This document shows, in pieces, positions 9,645-17,163 of a DNA stretch of 64,000 bases (the stretch's first letter is position 1; every line of letters starts with the position of its first letter). The position numbers and the translations under genes are program-made. Source of the DNA: DATDPM01 sp963841995 (lineage in GTDB: Bacteria > Pseudomonadota > Alphaproteobacteria > DATDPM01); contig CAWJEX010000007.1 in the NCBI GenBank assembly GCA_963841995.1, positions 62,001-126,000 on the forward strand, in the 5' to 3' direction. The notes under the pieces were generated by a model, which worked only from the letters and a program-made list of their open reading frames with translations, searched no databases and was not told the origin of the DNA.

Positions 9645-9678
9645 GGCTTTGGAGAGCCGGCAAGCGAGGAGGAATGCG

Positions 9679-10641
9679 ATGCAGGTGCCCATAATCCGAA
9701 CGGCGTTCTGGGTGAGCTTATGGGGTGTTCTGGCGCTTGGCGGAGCGGCAAATGCGCAGGATCTCGAGCGGCCGCATCTGACCCAAGCCTGGACACTCTA
9801 TGGCTTTCAAGAACCGGAATCGGTCGTCTACGATTCCCTGCAGAACTGCTTTTATGTGTCCAATATGAATGGCGCCGCCGACGTCAAAGATGACAACGGC
9901 TTCATTTCGAAGGTTTCGGCCGACGGCAAGATGCTGGACAAAGCCTGGGTAACCGGGCTCAACGCGCCCAAGGGCCTGGCGATTGCCGGCCGCAAGCTCT
10001 ATGCCGCCGATATCGACGAATTGGTCGAGATCACTCTTGCGGATCGCAAGGTGATGAAATATCCGGCCCCGGGCGCCAAACTCCTCAATGACACGGCGGC
10101 CGACTATTTCGGCCATGTCTATGTGTCGGATATGTTGAGCGACTTGATTTGGCGGTTTTCCGGCGGAAAATTCTCGCTCTGGGTCAAGAATCCGCTGCTA
10201 GCGTCGCCCAACGGCGTCTTCGCCGAAAAAACCAGACTCGTCGTCGGTTCCTGGGGCGTCATCGACAAGCCGGGCTTCCAAACCAGCGTTCCCGGCCATC
10301 TGGTGACGGTTTCCCTAGCCGACGGCAAGGTTGCCCCGCTTGGCGACGGCAGGCCGGTCGGCAATATCGACGGCGTCGAGGCCGACGGTAACGGCAATTA
10401 CTTCGTCACCGACTGGGTGGCGGGAAAGCTATTGCTGGTTTCGCCGAGCGGAGAGTTCATTCCGGTCGCGGATTTGGGGCAGGGCAGCGCCGACCTCACT
10501 TATTTGCGACCGTCCAAGATTATGGTCGTGCCCTTGATGAAGGAAAACCGACTCGTCGCCTATGAGCTCGATGACAGCGGCGATCGCATTCACGACCGCG
10601 GCGACGAGCAGGACTCTCCCAGCGATTCACCGCATTACTAG
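9679..10641 (+). CDS. Exported SMP-30/NHL-like beta-propeller protein
   Basis: A 320-residue protein with an N-terminal signal peptide (hydrophobic run WVSLWGVLALGGAANA, predicted cleavage before QDLERP), so periplasmic. The mature part has repeated blades such as EPESVVYDSLQNCFYVSN, GLNAPKGLAIAGRKLYAAD and NIDGVEADGNGNYFVTDW, the pattern of the SMP-30/gluconolactonase and NHL superfamily of six-bladed propellers. A lactonase function is possible, but I cannot verify the metal ligands. ATG 9679 is preceded by GAGGAGGAATGCG, a very good ribosome site, which decides the start against an in-frame upstream codon. Its stop codon at 10639 is the beginning of a degenerate copy of the repeat-element end (TAGAACATGATC). 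Confidence 0.8.
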   Translation: MQVPIIRTAFWVSLWGVLALGGAANAQDLERPHLTQAWTLYGFQEPESVVYDSLQNCFYVSNMNGAADVKDDNGFISKVSADGKMLDKAWVTGLNAPKGLAIAGRKLYAADIDELVEITLADRKVMKYPAPGAKLLNDTAADYFGHVYVSDMLSDLIWRFSGGKFSLWVKNPLLASPNGVFAEKTRLVVGSWGVIDKPGFQTSVPGHLVTVSLADGKVAPLGDGRPVGNIDGVEADGNGNYFVTDWVAGKLLLVSPSGEFIPVADLGQGSADLTYLRPSKIMVVPLMKENRLVAYELDDSGDRIHDRGDEQDSPSDSPHY

Positions 10642-10650
10642 AACATGATC
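10639..10650. repeat. Degenerate remnant of the repeat-element end
   Basis: TAGAACATGATC matches the first twelve bases of the repeat-element terminal arm (TAGAGCATGATC) with one change. It lies between the convergent beta-propeller and ArsM-like genes, and its TAG is the stop codon of the former. It is short, so chance similarity is possible; the placement at a stop codon is what makes it credible. Confidence 0.4.
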
Positions 10651-11819
10651 TAGCAGCACTTTGCGTTTGATTCGGGGACGCAGCATTGGCCCGCCGGATC
10701 GGTCGTCGCCGCATAGTCGAGGCCCTTGGTTTCCCGAGGATCGCGGCGCGCGGCCCGTGAATAATCGAACGCGCCAGCCTTATCCAGCGGGATTTCTACC
10801 CGCGGTGAAATCGGCACGACATCCTGCGCATAGGGCTCGGACGTGTAAATTCGGAAGGTCTTGTCGCAAACCGCAACCGGCACCCCCCGCTCCAGCACAT
10901 GGCCGTCGTCGTCATGCACGGCGCTCCACGGCCCCTTATAGATGACGGCTTGATTGCGCTCCAGGCAGGGTCCTTCTTTTCCTTTGCAGGCGGTGACCGT
11001 AACCGATCGGAATTCGATGCCTTTGACGGTTTGCCATGGCTCGGCGTCGCGTTTGTCGATGGCAATGCCGTAGAACCCCGCCGCTTCGAAGGCCCGCAAG
11101 AATTCGCGCTCTTGATAAGCACCGGAAATGCAGCCAGACCAAAGCGTCGGATCCTCGCGCAAATTTTGCGGCACCGGCTCGTCGGAGACGATATCGGAAA
11201 TCGCCATCCGTCCGCCGCGCTTGAGCACCCGGTGCATTTCCCGGAAAAGCTGAGGCTTGTCCTCGGGCTTCACCAGATTCAGCACGCAGTTGGAAATGAC
11301 CGTGTCGATGCTCGCGTCGGCGATCAGGGGCTTTGAAAGCCCCGCCTGCCGGATCGATTCCTGGATATCGTCAAAGTCTTCCAGCGAGCGGATCGGGCTT
11401 TTGCTCAGCCGCCGCTCGACGGCCTCCAGATCGGTGCGCAGGTCCTGGATGCGGCCGCGGCGGAATTCCACATTGTCCCAGCCGATCCGCTTGGCCACGG
11501 CGTTCTGGTGCTTGCGCGCCAGTTTGAGCATGGCGGGATTGAAATCGATTCCGATCACCTTGCCTTTGCGGCCAACGATCTGAGAGGCGATGTAGCAGAT
11601 CTTTCCGCCGCCGCTGCCAAGATCGAGGACGGTTTCGCCCGATCGGACGTAGCGCGAGGGGTCGCCGCAGCCATAGTCCCGTTCCAGAATCTCCTTCGGG
11701 ATCGCCGCCAGAAATTTCGGATCGTAGGCAACCGGGCAACAGAGGGCCGCTTCCGGCTTGCGCGATGCCTCGGCGTATCGCTTCAACACTTCTTGTTCGA
11801 GATTGGGGGTGCTATCCAT
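10650..11819 (-). CDS. SAM-dependent methyltransferase, arsenite methyltransferase (ArsM)-like
   Basis: A 389-residue protein with a class I methyltransferase core: SAM-binding motif VLDLGSGGGKICY near residues 64-76, IGIDFNPAML next, and SNCVLNLVKPEDK further on. Three cysteine positions recall ArsM: the CC pair near residue 28 (ALCCPVAYDP), YGCGDP near 50 and SNCVLNL. The C-terminal part past about residue 280 is an additional domain, ending in a cysteine-rich tail (GQCCVPESNAKCC). In ArsM enzymes cysteines bind As(III) and the product is methylated arsenic. No arsR or other ars gene lies nearby, so the substrate is inferred from the cysteine pattern only. The ATG at 11819 has GGAGAG upstream. 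Confidence 0.68.
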   Translation of the reverse strand: MDSTPNLEQEVLKRYAEASRKPEAALCCPVAYDPKFLAAIPKEILERDYGCGDPSRYVRSGETVLDLGSGGGKICYIASQIVGRKGKVIGIDFNPAMLKLARKHQNAVAKRIGWDNVEFRRGRIQDLRTDLEAVERRLSKSPIRSLEDFDDIQESIRQAGLSKPLIADASIDTVISNCVLNLVKPEDKPQLFREMHRVLKRGGRMAISDIVSDEPVPQNLREDPTLWSGCISGAYQEREFLRAFEAAGFYGIAIDKRDAEPWQTVKGIEFRSVTVTACKGKEGPCLERNQAVIYKGPWSAVHDDDGHVLERGVPVAVCDKTFRIYTSEPYAQDVVPISPRVEIPLDKAGAFDYSRAARRDPRETKGLDYAATTDPAGQCCVPESNAKCC

Positions 11820-11986
11820 GACACGACTCTCCGCAGGGTTTCCTGTCCGCAAGTTTCTTGGCAAAAGATAACAGGGGGGGCGAACCCCGACACCTCACGA
11901 ATATGTCAACAGGAGCCGTCACCCGGCTTGCTTGGCGGAATGAAAGCCCGGCACTATTCGCCGATCGAGGGGGAGGGTGTGCCACG

Positions 11987-12442
11987 ATGCAAGAGAAGGA
12001 CAATCCGGGTGTCGTCGCGCCGCCGCCGCTGATCTATCTGGCCGGCTTGGCGGTTGGTTTTGCGCTCGATCAATTCTGGCCACTGGATTTCGATCGTTAC
12101 CTGTCGGCGGGGATTGTCCTGATTGGGCTTGGGATCGCACTGATGGCGATCGGTATTCGTGAATTCAAACGGGCCAAGACCGACTTCCTCCCCATCCGTC
12201 CGACCGTTCGAATCATCACGACGGGACCGTTCCGGGTTACCCGCAACCCGCTTTATTTGGCGATGACACTGATCTATGCGGGGATTGGAGCGGCATTTGG
12301 AGTTCTGTGGGTGTTCATCCTGCTGGTCCCCGTGCTCGCCGTCATGCATTACGGCGTCATCGCCCGCGAGGAACGTTATCTGGAACGAAAATTCGGAGAC
12401 GAATATTCGGCCTATAAACGGCGGGTGAGGCGCTGGCTTTAA
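11987..12442 (+). CDS. Isoprenylcysteine carboxyl methyltransferase family membrane protein
   Basis: A 151-residue integral membrane protein with about four hydrophobic segments. The C-terminal half carries the family signature: GPFRVTRNPLYLAMTLIYAG, then EERYLERKFGDEYSAYKRRVRRWL at the end, which in ICMT/PEMT-type methyltransferases forms the SAM and lipid-substrate site. Bacteria have no prenylated CaaX proteins, so the substrate is more likely a phospholipid or small isoprenoid; I cannot say which. The ATG at 11987 gives a start right before the first hydrophobic segment. The gene stands alone, convergent with the histone-like gene. Confidence 0.8.
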   Translation: MQEKDNPGVVAPPPLIYLAGLAVGFALDQFWPLDFDRYLSAGIVLIGLGIALMAIGIREFKRAKTDFLPIRPTVRIITTGPFRVTRNPLYLAMTLIYAGIGAAFGVLWVFILLVPVLAVMHYGVIAREERYLERKFGDEYSAYKRRVRRWL

Positions 12443-12471
12443 GACGCAGCCAGACCGGTAAAAAAACCCGT

Positions 12472-12510
12472 AAAAAGATGGGCGCCCCACGGCGAATCGC
12501 CGGGGGCGCC
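12472..12510 (-). terminator. Rho-independent terminator of the histone-like gene
   Basis: On the minus strand a GC-rich hairpin (12481-12510, stem GGCGCCCC/GGGGCGCC with a second inner stem GGCG/CGCC) is followed by CATCTTTTTACGGGTTTTTTT. It lies 29 bases after the stop of the lysine-rich protein gene. Confidence 0.8.
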
Positions 12511-12538
12511 ACAATCAAGTAGACTAATACGCGGGAGA

Positions 12539-13147
12539 CTACAGGACCCGGGCCCCGAAAGGCCCGTAAACCACATTCACCGGCATCAAAGACGTCGGCT
12601 TCTGGGCTCCCTTGTCTACGGCACCCATTTTTGATGCCGTCTTTCCGCGGGCCGACCGTTTCGCCTTACGGGCTTTCCGGGCGGTTTTACGTTTTGCCGG
12701 GCGCTTTGCAGCCGCGGTTTTCTTCCGGGCCGATTTCTTGCGCTTGGCGGGGCGTTTCTTTGCAGCCTTACGCTTGGCCGGACGCTTACGCTTCGCAGCC
12801 ATCAAAGAAGCCGCTATGCGCTTTTTGCGCTTGCCGGCCTTCTTCTTCGGGGCCTTCCGCTTCTTAGCGGCCTTGCGCTTCGCCGGGCTCTTGCGCTTCG
12901 CAGCCATCAAAGAAGCCGCTTTGCGCTTTTTGCGCTTGCCGGCCTTCTTCTTCGGCGCCTTTCGCTTCTTAGCGGTCTTACGCTTCGCCGGGCTCTTGCG
13001 CTTCGCGGCCATCGCCGAGGCACGTTTGGTCGAACGGCGACCGCGACGGGCTACTCGCTTCTTCGCAGCCGTCGAACGACGCGCTGACGATTTACGCCTT
13101 GAAGTGGTCTTACGCGCCTTCGAGGAAGTCTTCCTACGTTTTGCCAT
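12539..13147 (-). CDS. Lysine-rich histone H1-like DNA-binding protein
   Basis: A 202-residue, extremely basic protein built of K, R, A, S and P. From residue 46 it contains two 35-residue repeats (46-80 and 81-115, each beginning MAAKRKSPAKRK and ending KAASL or IAASL) and a third partial unit from 116. The first 45 residues are serine/arginine rich and the last 25 (about GAVDKGAQKPTSLMPVNVVYGPFGARVL in two parts) are not basic and may be a small conserved tail. Such proteins resemble bacterial H1 homologues and AlgP-type tails and probably bind DNA or RNA non-specifically. AAGGAG lies 8 bases before the ATG. A clear terminator follows. The long opposite-strand frame here is a shadow. Confidence 0.75.
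   Translation of the reverse strand: MAKRRKTSSKARKTTSRRKSSARRSTAAKKRVARRGRRSTKRASAMAAKRKSPAKRKTAKKRKAPKKKAGKRKKRKAASLMAAKRKSPAKRKAAKKRKAPKKKAGKRKKRIAASLMAAKRKRPAKRKAAKKRPAKRKKSARKKTAAAKRPAKRKTARKARKAKRSARGKTASKMGAVDKGAQKPTSLMPVNVVYGPFGARVL
12803..13012. repeat. Two tandem 105-bp repeats inside the histone-like gene
   Basis: The coding sequence for residues 46-80 and 81-115 of the lysine-rich protein is a direct tandem duplication of 105 bp with few changes (T to A and K to I at protein level). A third, diverged unit starts at 12802. Length variation between strains is likely. Confidence 0.75.
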
Positions 13148-13757
13148 ATGGCGTACTCCTTACCATCGGTCATTGTTTGAGCGGCGAAGTAATGCCGCCC
13201 GGTTGTCGTTAAGCGGCCCTAACATACGCAGAATGGAAAGCAAAATCATTAATAAAAAGTTATAGAGGCAAAAAAAGTTTGCGCATCACTTGTCGAGGCA
13301 CAGGCGGGGCGCAGTGATTTTCTCGTCAAGCGGAATCGGATTCAGACACCAAAGTGAAGATCGTCAGACAAGCAGTATTGGAGTCTTAAGGAGGTCAGAC
13401 GGCGTCAGTCAGGACATCAATCGAGGTCTATGTCGACTGGAAGAACTTCTGATCTCTCGAATTAATTTCAATAATTGGAAAAATCCAAAATGTTCAGCAA
13501 AATGCGCCAAATGGCCGTCGTAGAATCATTTAATTTCAATCGGTTACCGGTGCATGAAAAACTGAATTCTTAACAACTAATTACTGACCGTTTTACCGAA
13601 TTTCACAGGATTTCTGAAAGAGCGAGCGCGTGCGGGGCCTCCCGCAGGACGTTTCGAATTTGCGCGCGAATACTCGCCGCGCATCGTGCGCGTTGATCGC
13701 GGCAACGGGAAAAAATCGATTGCGGAAAAATTGTCTCGGCGCCGGCGCCGGATGATT
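13148..13757. other. 610-bp intergenic region, AT-richer than its surroundings
   Basis: Lies between the diverging histone-like gene (minus) and the end of yqeC. Bases 13220-13270 and 13450-13580 are clearly AT-rich. The part next to the histone-like gene probably holds its promoter. A 77-codon plus-strand frame at 13290-13523 has no ribosome site and no recognisable content. I see no tRNA, terminator or repeat here. Confidence 0.5.
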
Positions 13758-14522
13758 TCAGCCGGCGACTTCGATTCGCGCGCCGACGATCTCGACGATC
13801 GGTTCTGGGGCGTTCATACGGGCGAGCACGACCCGGTCGAAGCGCCGGGAGAGACTGAGAGCATGGCGCGCAGCCTCCCGCGCTGCGACGAGCATGCCGT
13901 CATCGTCCACCATATTGATGAGCGGAACGACCACGGCATCGCCGGTACGCCGCAACGCACCATCGGGACTGGCGAGAAGTCGGCCGAGATGAATTGGCGA
14001 CAGCAGTTCTCCGATCTTTGCGCCGGTCACGGCCGCCACCAATTCCGGGCGGTGCGCGATGCGCTCGGAAAGCGCTTCGCCGAGCGCCCGCGCCGATACG
14101 ATCGGAATGACGGTCGCCGTGGAGGGGGGAATTTGCGGTTCATGTTCGCCGGGCGCCTTGATCCAGCGCATCCTGGCACCGTCCGCCTTGACGTAGGTAG
14201 CCTCGAAGCCGGCGCGGGCGTGAATGGCCTCCACAAGGTCGGGGGGAATTCCGCCGAGACGCGGAGGTTTGTTGCTGGGCTTGGCAAATGCGACGCGTCG
14301 GGCTTGATGGCTTGCCGCAACGACCGCATCCGCCAATACATCCGTTTCGCCGACGACTTCAATGTCACGGAATTCGTCCGGAACCGGAAGGGTGGGGACC
14401 GTCGCGGTTAAGCCGAGCCGTCCGACGTAGGCGCCGGCAAGGCGATAAAGCGTCGTCTTCTTGCCGCCGGCCCCCACCGTGCAAACGATCCCGCGTCGGG
14501 CGTTTAAGGCATCGAGCAGCAT
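13758..14522 (-). CDS. yqeC: YqeC-type putative selenium-dependent hydroxylase accessory protein
   Basis: A 254-residue protein with an N-terminal P-loop, CTVGAGGKKTTLYRLA, at residues 13-28, and the later pattern FAKPSNKPPRLGGIPP, VKADGARMRWIKAP and PIVSARALGEAL, which is characteristic of the YqeC family. In the family this protein accompanies molybdenum hydroxylases that may carry a labile selenium; the biochemical role is unproven. No molybdenum enzyme or selenium gene is in this window, so the partner must be elsewhere. It is 40 bases downstream of the cytochrome b561-like gene on the same strand and may be cotranscribed with it. Confidence 0.8.
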   Translation of the reverse strand: MLLDALNARRGIVCTVGAGGKKTTLYRLAGAYVGRLGLTATVPTLPVPDEFRDIEVVGETDVLADAVVAASHQARRVAFAKPSNKPPRLGGIPPDLVEAIHARAGFEATYVKADGARMRWIKAPGEHEPQIPPSTATVIPIVSARALGEALSERIAHRPELVAAVTGAKIGELLSPIHLGRLLASPDGALRRTGDAVVVPLINMVDDDGMLVAAREAARHALSLSRRFDRVVLARMNAPEPIVEIVGARIEVAG

Positions 14523-14562
14523 TTTGTTGGACGTGGCCGAATCCCGGAAATTAAAGCGGCGC

Positions 14563-15252
14563 CTACAGGGAGGCTATGACTATGACCACGGTGATGCAGG
14601 CGGCAACTGCAATGATTGCGGATGTCAGGGGCACCGAGCCAGCGGGTTCGGCGTCGCCGCGATTCCGCTCCGACTTATATCCGGTGATCATGGCGGCGAT
14701 CAGATTGTCGCGGGTCAGCAGAATATCGGCCATAACGCCGGCCACATGTATGCAAACGAGAACCAGCAAGATATTGAAGAAGGTCTCGTGGAGCTCAATC
14801 ATGTCTCGAGCTAAGCCCGCCGAAACATAATGAGCGAGCGACCCCGCCAATTCGACGCCGTCTTCGGTTTTTCCACTGAATAATCCTGCGGCGCTCGTTG
14901 CGGCCAAAACGACAAGGAGAAGAACGACCATCCAACCGCCAAGCGGGTTGTGGCCAACGCTATGCGGCGGCCTTAAAGTCATCAGCTGCTTCGTATAAGC
15001 CCGGACGGCGGACCAGGGCCGCACGAAATCGCTGAACAGCGCGTGCTTGGTCCCGGCAATCCCCCAAATCACCCGGAATATCAGGAGCGCCAATACGGTG
15101 TAGCCCGCGAAGCGATGAACGCCGAACCAAAATTGCGAATCATTTTCACCAGTGGCCCAGCCCGTTGCCACCGCGAGCACGAGACACCAATGAAATACGC
15201 GCGTCGGGAGATCCCAAACGTAGACCTTGGTGCCGTCGTTTGATCGATTCAT
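14563..15252 (-). CDS. Cytochrome b561-like di-haem membrane protein
   Basis: A 229-residue inner-membrane protein with four core hydrophobic segments and an extra one at the C-terminus. Histidines that could ligate two b haems sit in TRVFHWCLVLAV (helix 1), GVHRFAGYTVL (helix 2), and IELHETFFNILLVLVCIHVAG (helices 3-4). This is the prokaryotic cytochrome b561 / Ni-Fe hydrogenase b-subunit family, which passes electrons between quinol and a partner. No hydrogenase or c-type partner gene is adjacent; the following gene is yqeC. The start ATG at 15252 has only a weak ribosome site. Confidence 0.85.
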   Translation of the reverse strand: MNRSNDGTKVYVWDLPTRVFHWCLVLAVATGWATGENDSQFWFGVHRFAGYTVLALLIFRVIWGIAGTKHALFSDFVRPWSAVRAYTKQLMTLRPPHSVGHNPLGGWMVVLLLVVLAATSAAGLFSGKTEDGVELAGSLAHYVSAGLARDMIELHETFFNILLVLVCIHVAGVMADILLTRDNLIAAMITGYKSERNRGDAEPAGSVPLTSAIIAVAACITVVIVIASL

Positions 15253-15512
15253 GAAGCACCATCCATGCGAAGCAATAGGCAGGTAGGTATGTCTCTGCAG
15301 CCCGCACGGGAATGTGATTTGTCGGGTCTGGCAAAGCGTATAGCATCACGATGAGGGGCAAAAGGGGATCAGCTGAACGCAGGCAAGGTGGACTATTGGC
15401 AAGGTGGGCCATTCGCCCCGCGCGTGATCCTCATTCTGCGGTGTCTGCTTCGTGTGGAAAAAACAAAAAAGCCGCTCACGACCGAGAGCGATACCAAGCA
15501 AGGGCGTCGTTG

Positions 15513-15719
15513 ATGGCAACCGGAACAGTTAAGTGGTTCAATACGACCAAAGGGTACGGTTTCATTACTCCCGATGACGGCGGCAAGGACGTCTTCGTGC
15601 ATATCACCGCCGTCGAACAAGCCGGAATGGGCTCGCTCGTCGAGGGGCAGCGGATCGGCTATCAAGTCATTCCCGATCGCCGCGGAACGAAAGCCGTCGA
15701 TCTCGTGCGGGCCGACTAG
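15513..15719 (+). CDS. cspA: Cold-shock domain protein
   Basis: A 68-residue single-domain nucleic-acid chaperone. RNP1 reads KGYGFITP and RNP2 VFVHITAV, both on the five-stranded OB fold; the N-terminus MATGTVKWFNTTKG is standard. It would bind single-stranded RNA and prevent secondary structure. The ATG at 15513 fixes the start; an in-frame extension to 15351 is not family-like. Its stop codon TAG at 15717-15719 is exactly the first three bases of repeat-element copy 2, so the element abuts or supplies the end of the gene. Confidence 0.94.
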   Translation: MATGTVKWFNTTKGYGFITPDDGGKDVFVHITAVEQAGMGSLVEGQRIGYQVIPDRRGTKAVDLVRAD

Positions 15720-16029
15720 AGCATGATCTTGTCAGTTGGAACCGGCTGCGCCGGGGGTATTTTGCGCCGCGGGCGGGAGAAGGGCGTAGCGCGTAGCCGG
15801 GACTACGGGCGAGCGCTTCGACGAACCCGGGGCGGCAAAAGACCCGGGCCCTTTGGGTTGCGCCTTGGCGGGCGCCCGCGGCGTTGCGCCGTTCGGCCGA
15901 TGCCCCACATCGCCCTTCGCGCGCTTTGCGCGCAAACGGTTGCCGGCAAGGCCCGGCTTGGCGCGCCTGGCGGATTGCCGCACCAAAGGCGCAGCGCAGT
16001 CGATTTCGAACTGACAAGACCATGCCTTA
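15717..16029. repeat. Repeat element copy 2, opposite orientation, centre inverted
   Basis: A 313-bp relative of the element at 8245-8512, read in the opposite direction. The left arm 15717-15737 is a perfect copy of the 21-base terminal repeat; the right end (16009-16029, AACTGACAAGACCATGCCTTA) has diverged. Compared with copy 1 it has about 45 extra bases in one arm, and the central segment (the GCGCTTCGACGA ... GTAGC..GACTACGG block) runs the other way relative to both flanks. Open frames through it are artefacts. Confidence 0.85.
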
Positions 16030-16367
16030 ACCTTTCGGCTATACCGGCCGTCTCCCCGTAATCTCCGGGAGTTTGCTGTGGCGGCGTCGCCAATATCGCC
16101 GCCGCCCAAAATATTTCTCGCGGCGAAATTCATCGAAAATGCCGCAGAAATTCTGGTAAAATTAACGGTATCGCGAAAAGGCCCCTTCGTTGCACGGCCT
16201 TGCGCCGGCACATAGGCGAGATCGATCACGACCTCGTCACGCAAGCGACGAAAACTTCCTTCGATTTGAATCGTTTCCCGTCAGGTCCTTAAGACCTTTT
16301 TAGCTCCTTGCTCTCTAATGTTTACAAACATTGGAGCGGCACCAATTCTGGCCGCCGAGATTGAACG
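16030..16367. other. 338-bp intergenic region
   Basis: Between repeat-element copy 2 and a small ORF. The only structure I see is the dyad AATGTTTACAAACATT at 16317-16332 (7-base arms, 2-base centre), 35 bases before the ATG of the small ORF, which could be an operator. The rest shows no gene, terminator or repeat that I can support. Confidence 0.35.
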
Positions 16368-16601
16368 ATGAAAACAAAACGACACATTAATCGACTGGAA
16401 CTTTTGGTTTGGCCTGGCCTAGCCTGGATCGCTGCGTGGAACTTGGCCGTGGTGCCACCGTCCGTACCTTCAGAGAAGCCCAAGAAGAAGCGGCGCACAC
16501 GCCGCGCCGCCATCGTCATTCCTTTCCCGACGCACCGGGTCACGCAAAAAAGGTTACGGCCGATCGAAGCGGAAGTGATTGTTCTGCCAAAATCAGCCTA
16601 G
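16368..16601 (+). CDS. Small basic hypothetical protein
   Basis: A 77-residue frame, MKTKRHINRLELLVW..., with one hydrophobic stretch (LLVWPGLAWIAAWNLAVV, about residues 12-29), followed by a strongly basic segment (KPKKKRRTRRA). It could be a small membrane protein with a cytoplasmic basic tail. I recognise no family. There is no good ribosome site, but the frame is framed by an upstream dyad at 16317 and closes just before the hemerythrin-like gene, which is convergent. Confidence 0.35.
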   Translation: MKTKRHINRLELLVWPGLAWIAAWNLAVVPPSVPSEKPKKKRRTRRAAIVIPFPTHRVTQKRLRPIEAEVIVLPKSA

Positions 16602-16614
16602 GAATTTTCGGGCT

Positions 16615-17163
16615 TTAGGCCCTCGCCCCGGCGGCCGTGCGCCGCATCGCCATCTTCTCCGTCAGATACGGAAGATCTGGCGCTTTCAGGCGGTGGCGAG
16701 CGAGCGGAACTAAAACCGCGTTTTCCCAGACGAGATGCCGACGGATCATCTGGCTCAATCGCATGGCGTTGCCGAAAAATCGGACCGGATTGCCAAGCGC
16801 CCGGCCATCGATAAGGCGTTGCAGCTCCGGAAGCATGGCATCGCCCAAGCTGCGTTCCCCGGCGTGATTGTCGCGCAAGGCAGCGGCCACCTCGCCGAAT
16901 GCGTCCCCGACTTGGCAGCGATGGCACAGGAGAGGTAAAAGGTCATCTTCCTCGTCGGCAATATGGGTGAGGAGATCGTTTCCCAGATACCGCCACGCGT
17001 CGCTAAGCTCCGAGGAGCCGGCGGAATGACGCGGATTGCGGGCGACGCGCTCCAAAACATGGCACAGCGCTTGTTGGCGATAATGCTCGTCGACGATGCG
17101 ATCGACCGGATCGCCATCGACGCGTTGCATCAGCTTGGTGACTTGAAGATTTAAAGCCGGCAT
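16615..17163 (-). CDS. Hemerythrin HHE domain protein
   Basis: A 182-residue, mostly helical protein. Histidine and acidic ligand positions of the HHE fold are visible: DEHYRQQALC near residue 25, LLTHIADEEDDLLPLL near 65, LRDNHAGER near 95 and RRHLVWENAVLVPLARHRL near 145. Proteins of this type bind a di-iron centre and sense or handle O2, NO or iron; which of these applies here cannot be read from the sequence. GGGAGG lies 7 bases before the ATG at 17163, which decides the start against a longer frame. It is divergent from the decayed CHASE kinase gene. Confidence 0.85.
   Translation of the reverse strand: MPALNLQVTKLMQRVDGDPVDRIVDEHYRQQALCHVLERVARNPRHSAGSSELSDAWRYLGNDLLTHIADEEDDLLPLLCHRCQVGDAFGEVAAALRDNHAGERSLGDAMLPELQRLIDGRALGNPVRFFGNAMRLSQMIRRHLVWENAVLVPLARHRLKAPDLPYLTEKMAMRRTAAGARA

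Noticed and set aside
13290..13523. 77-codon plus-strand frame in the AT-rich gap
   Set aside because: No ribosome site, mixed composition, no known motif; not supportable.
15732..16244. 170-codon minus-strand frame across repeat-element copy 2
   Set aside because: It mostly translates the repeat element and has no ribosome site; similar spurious frames run through copy 1.
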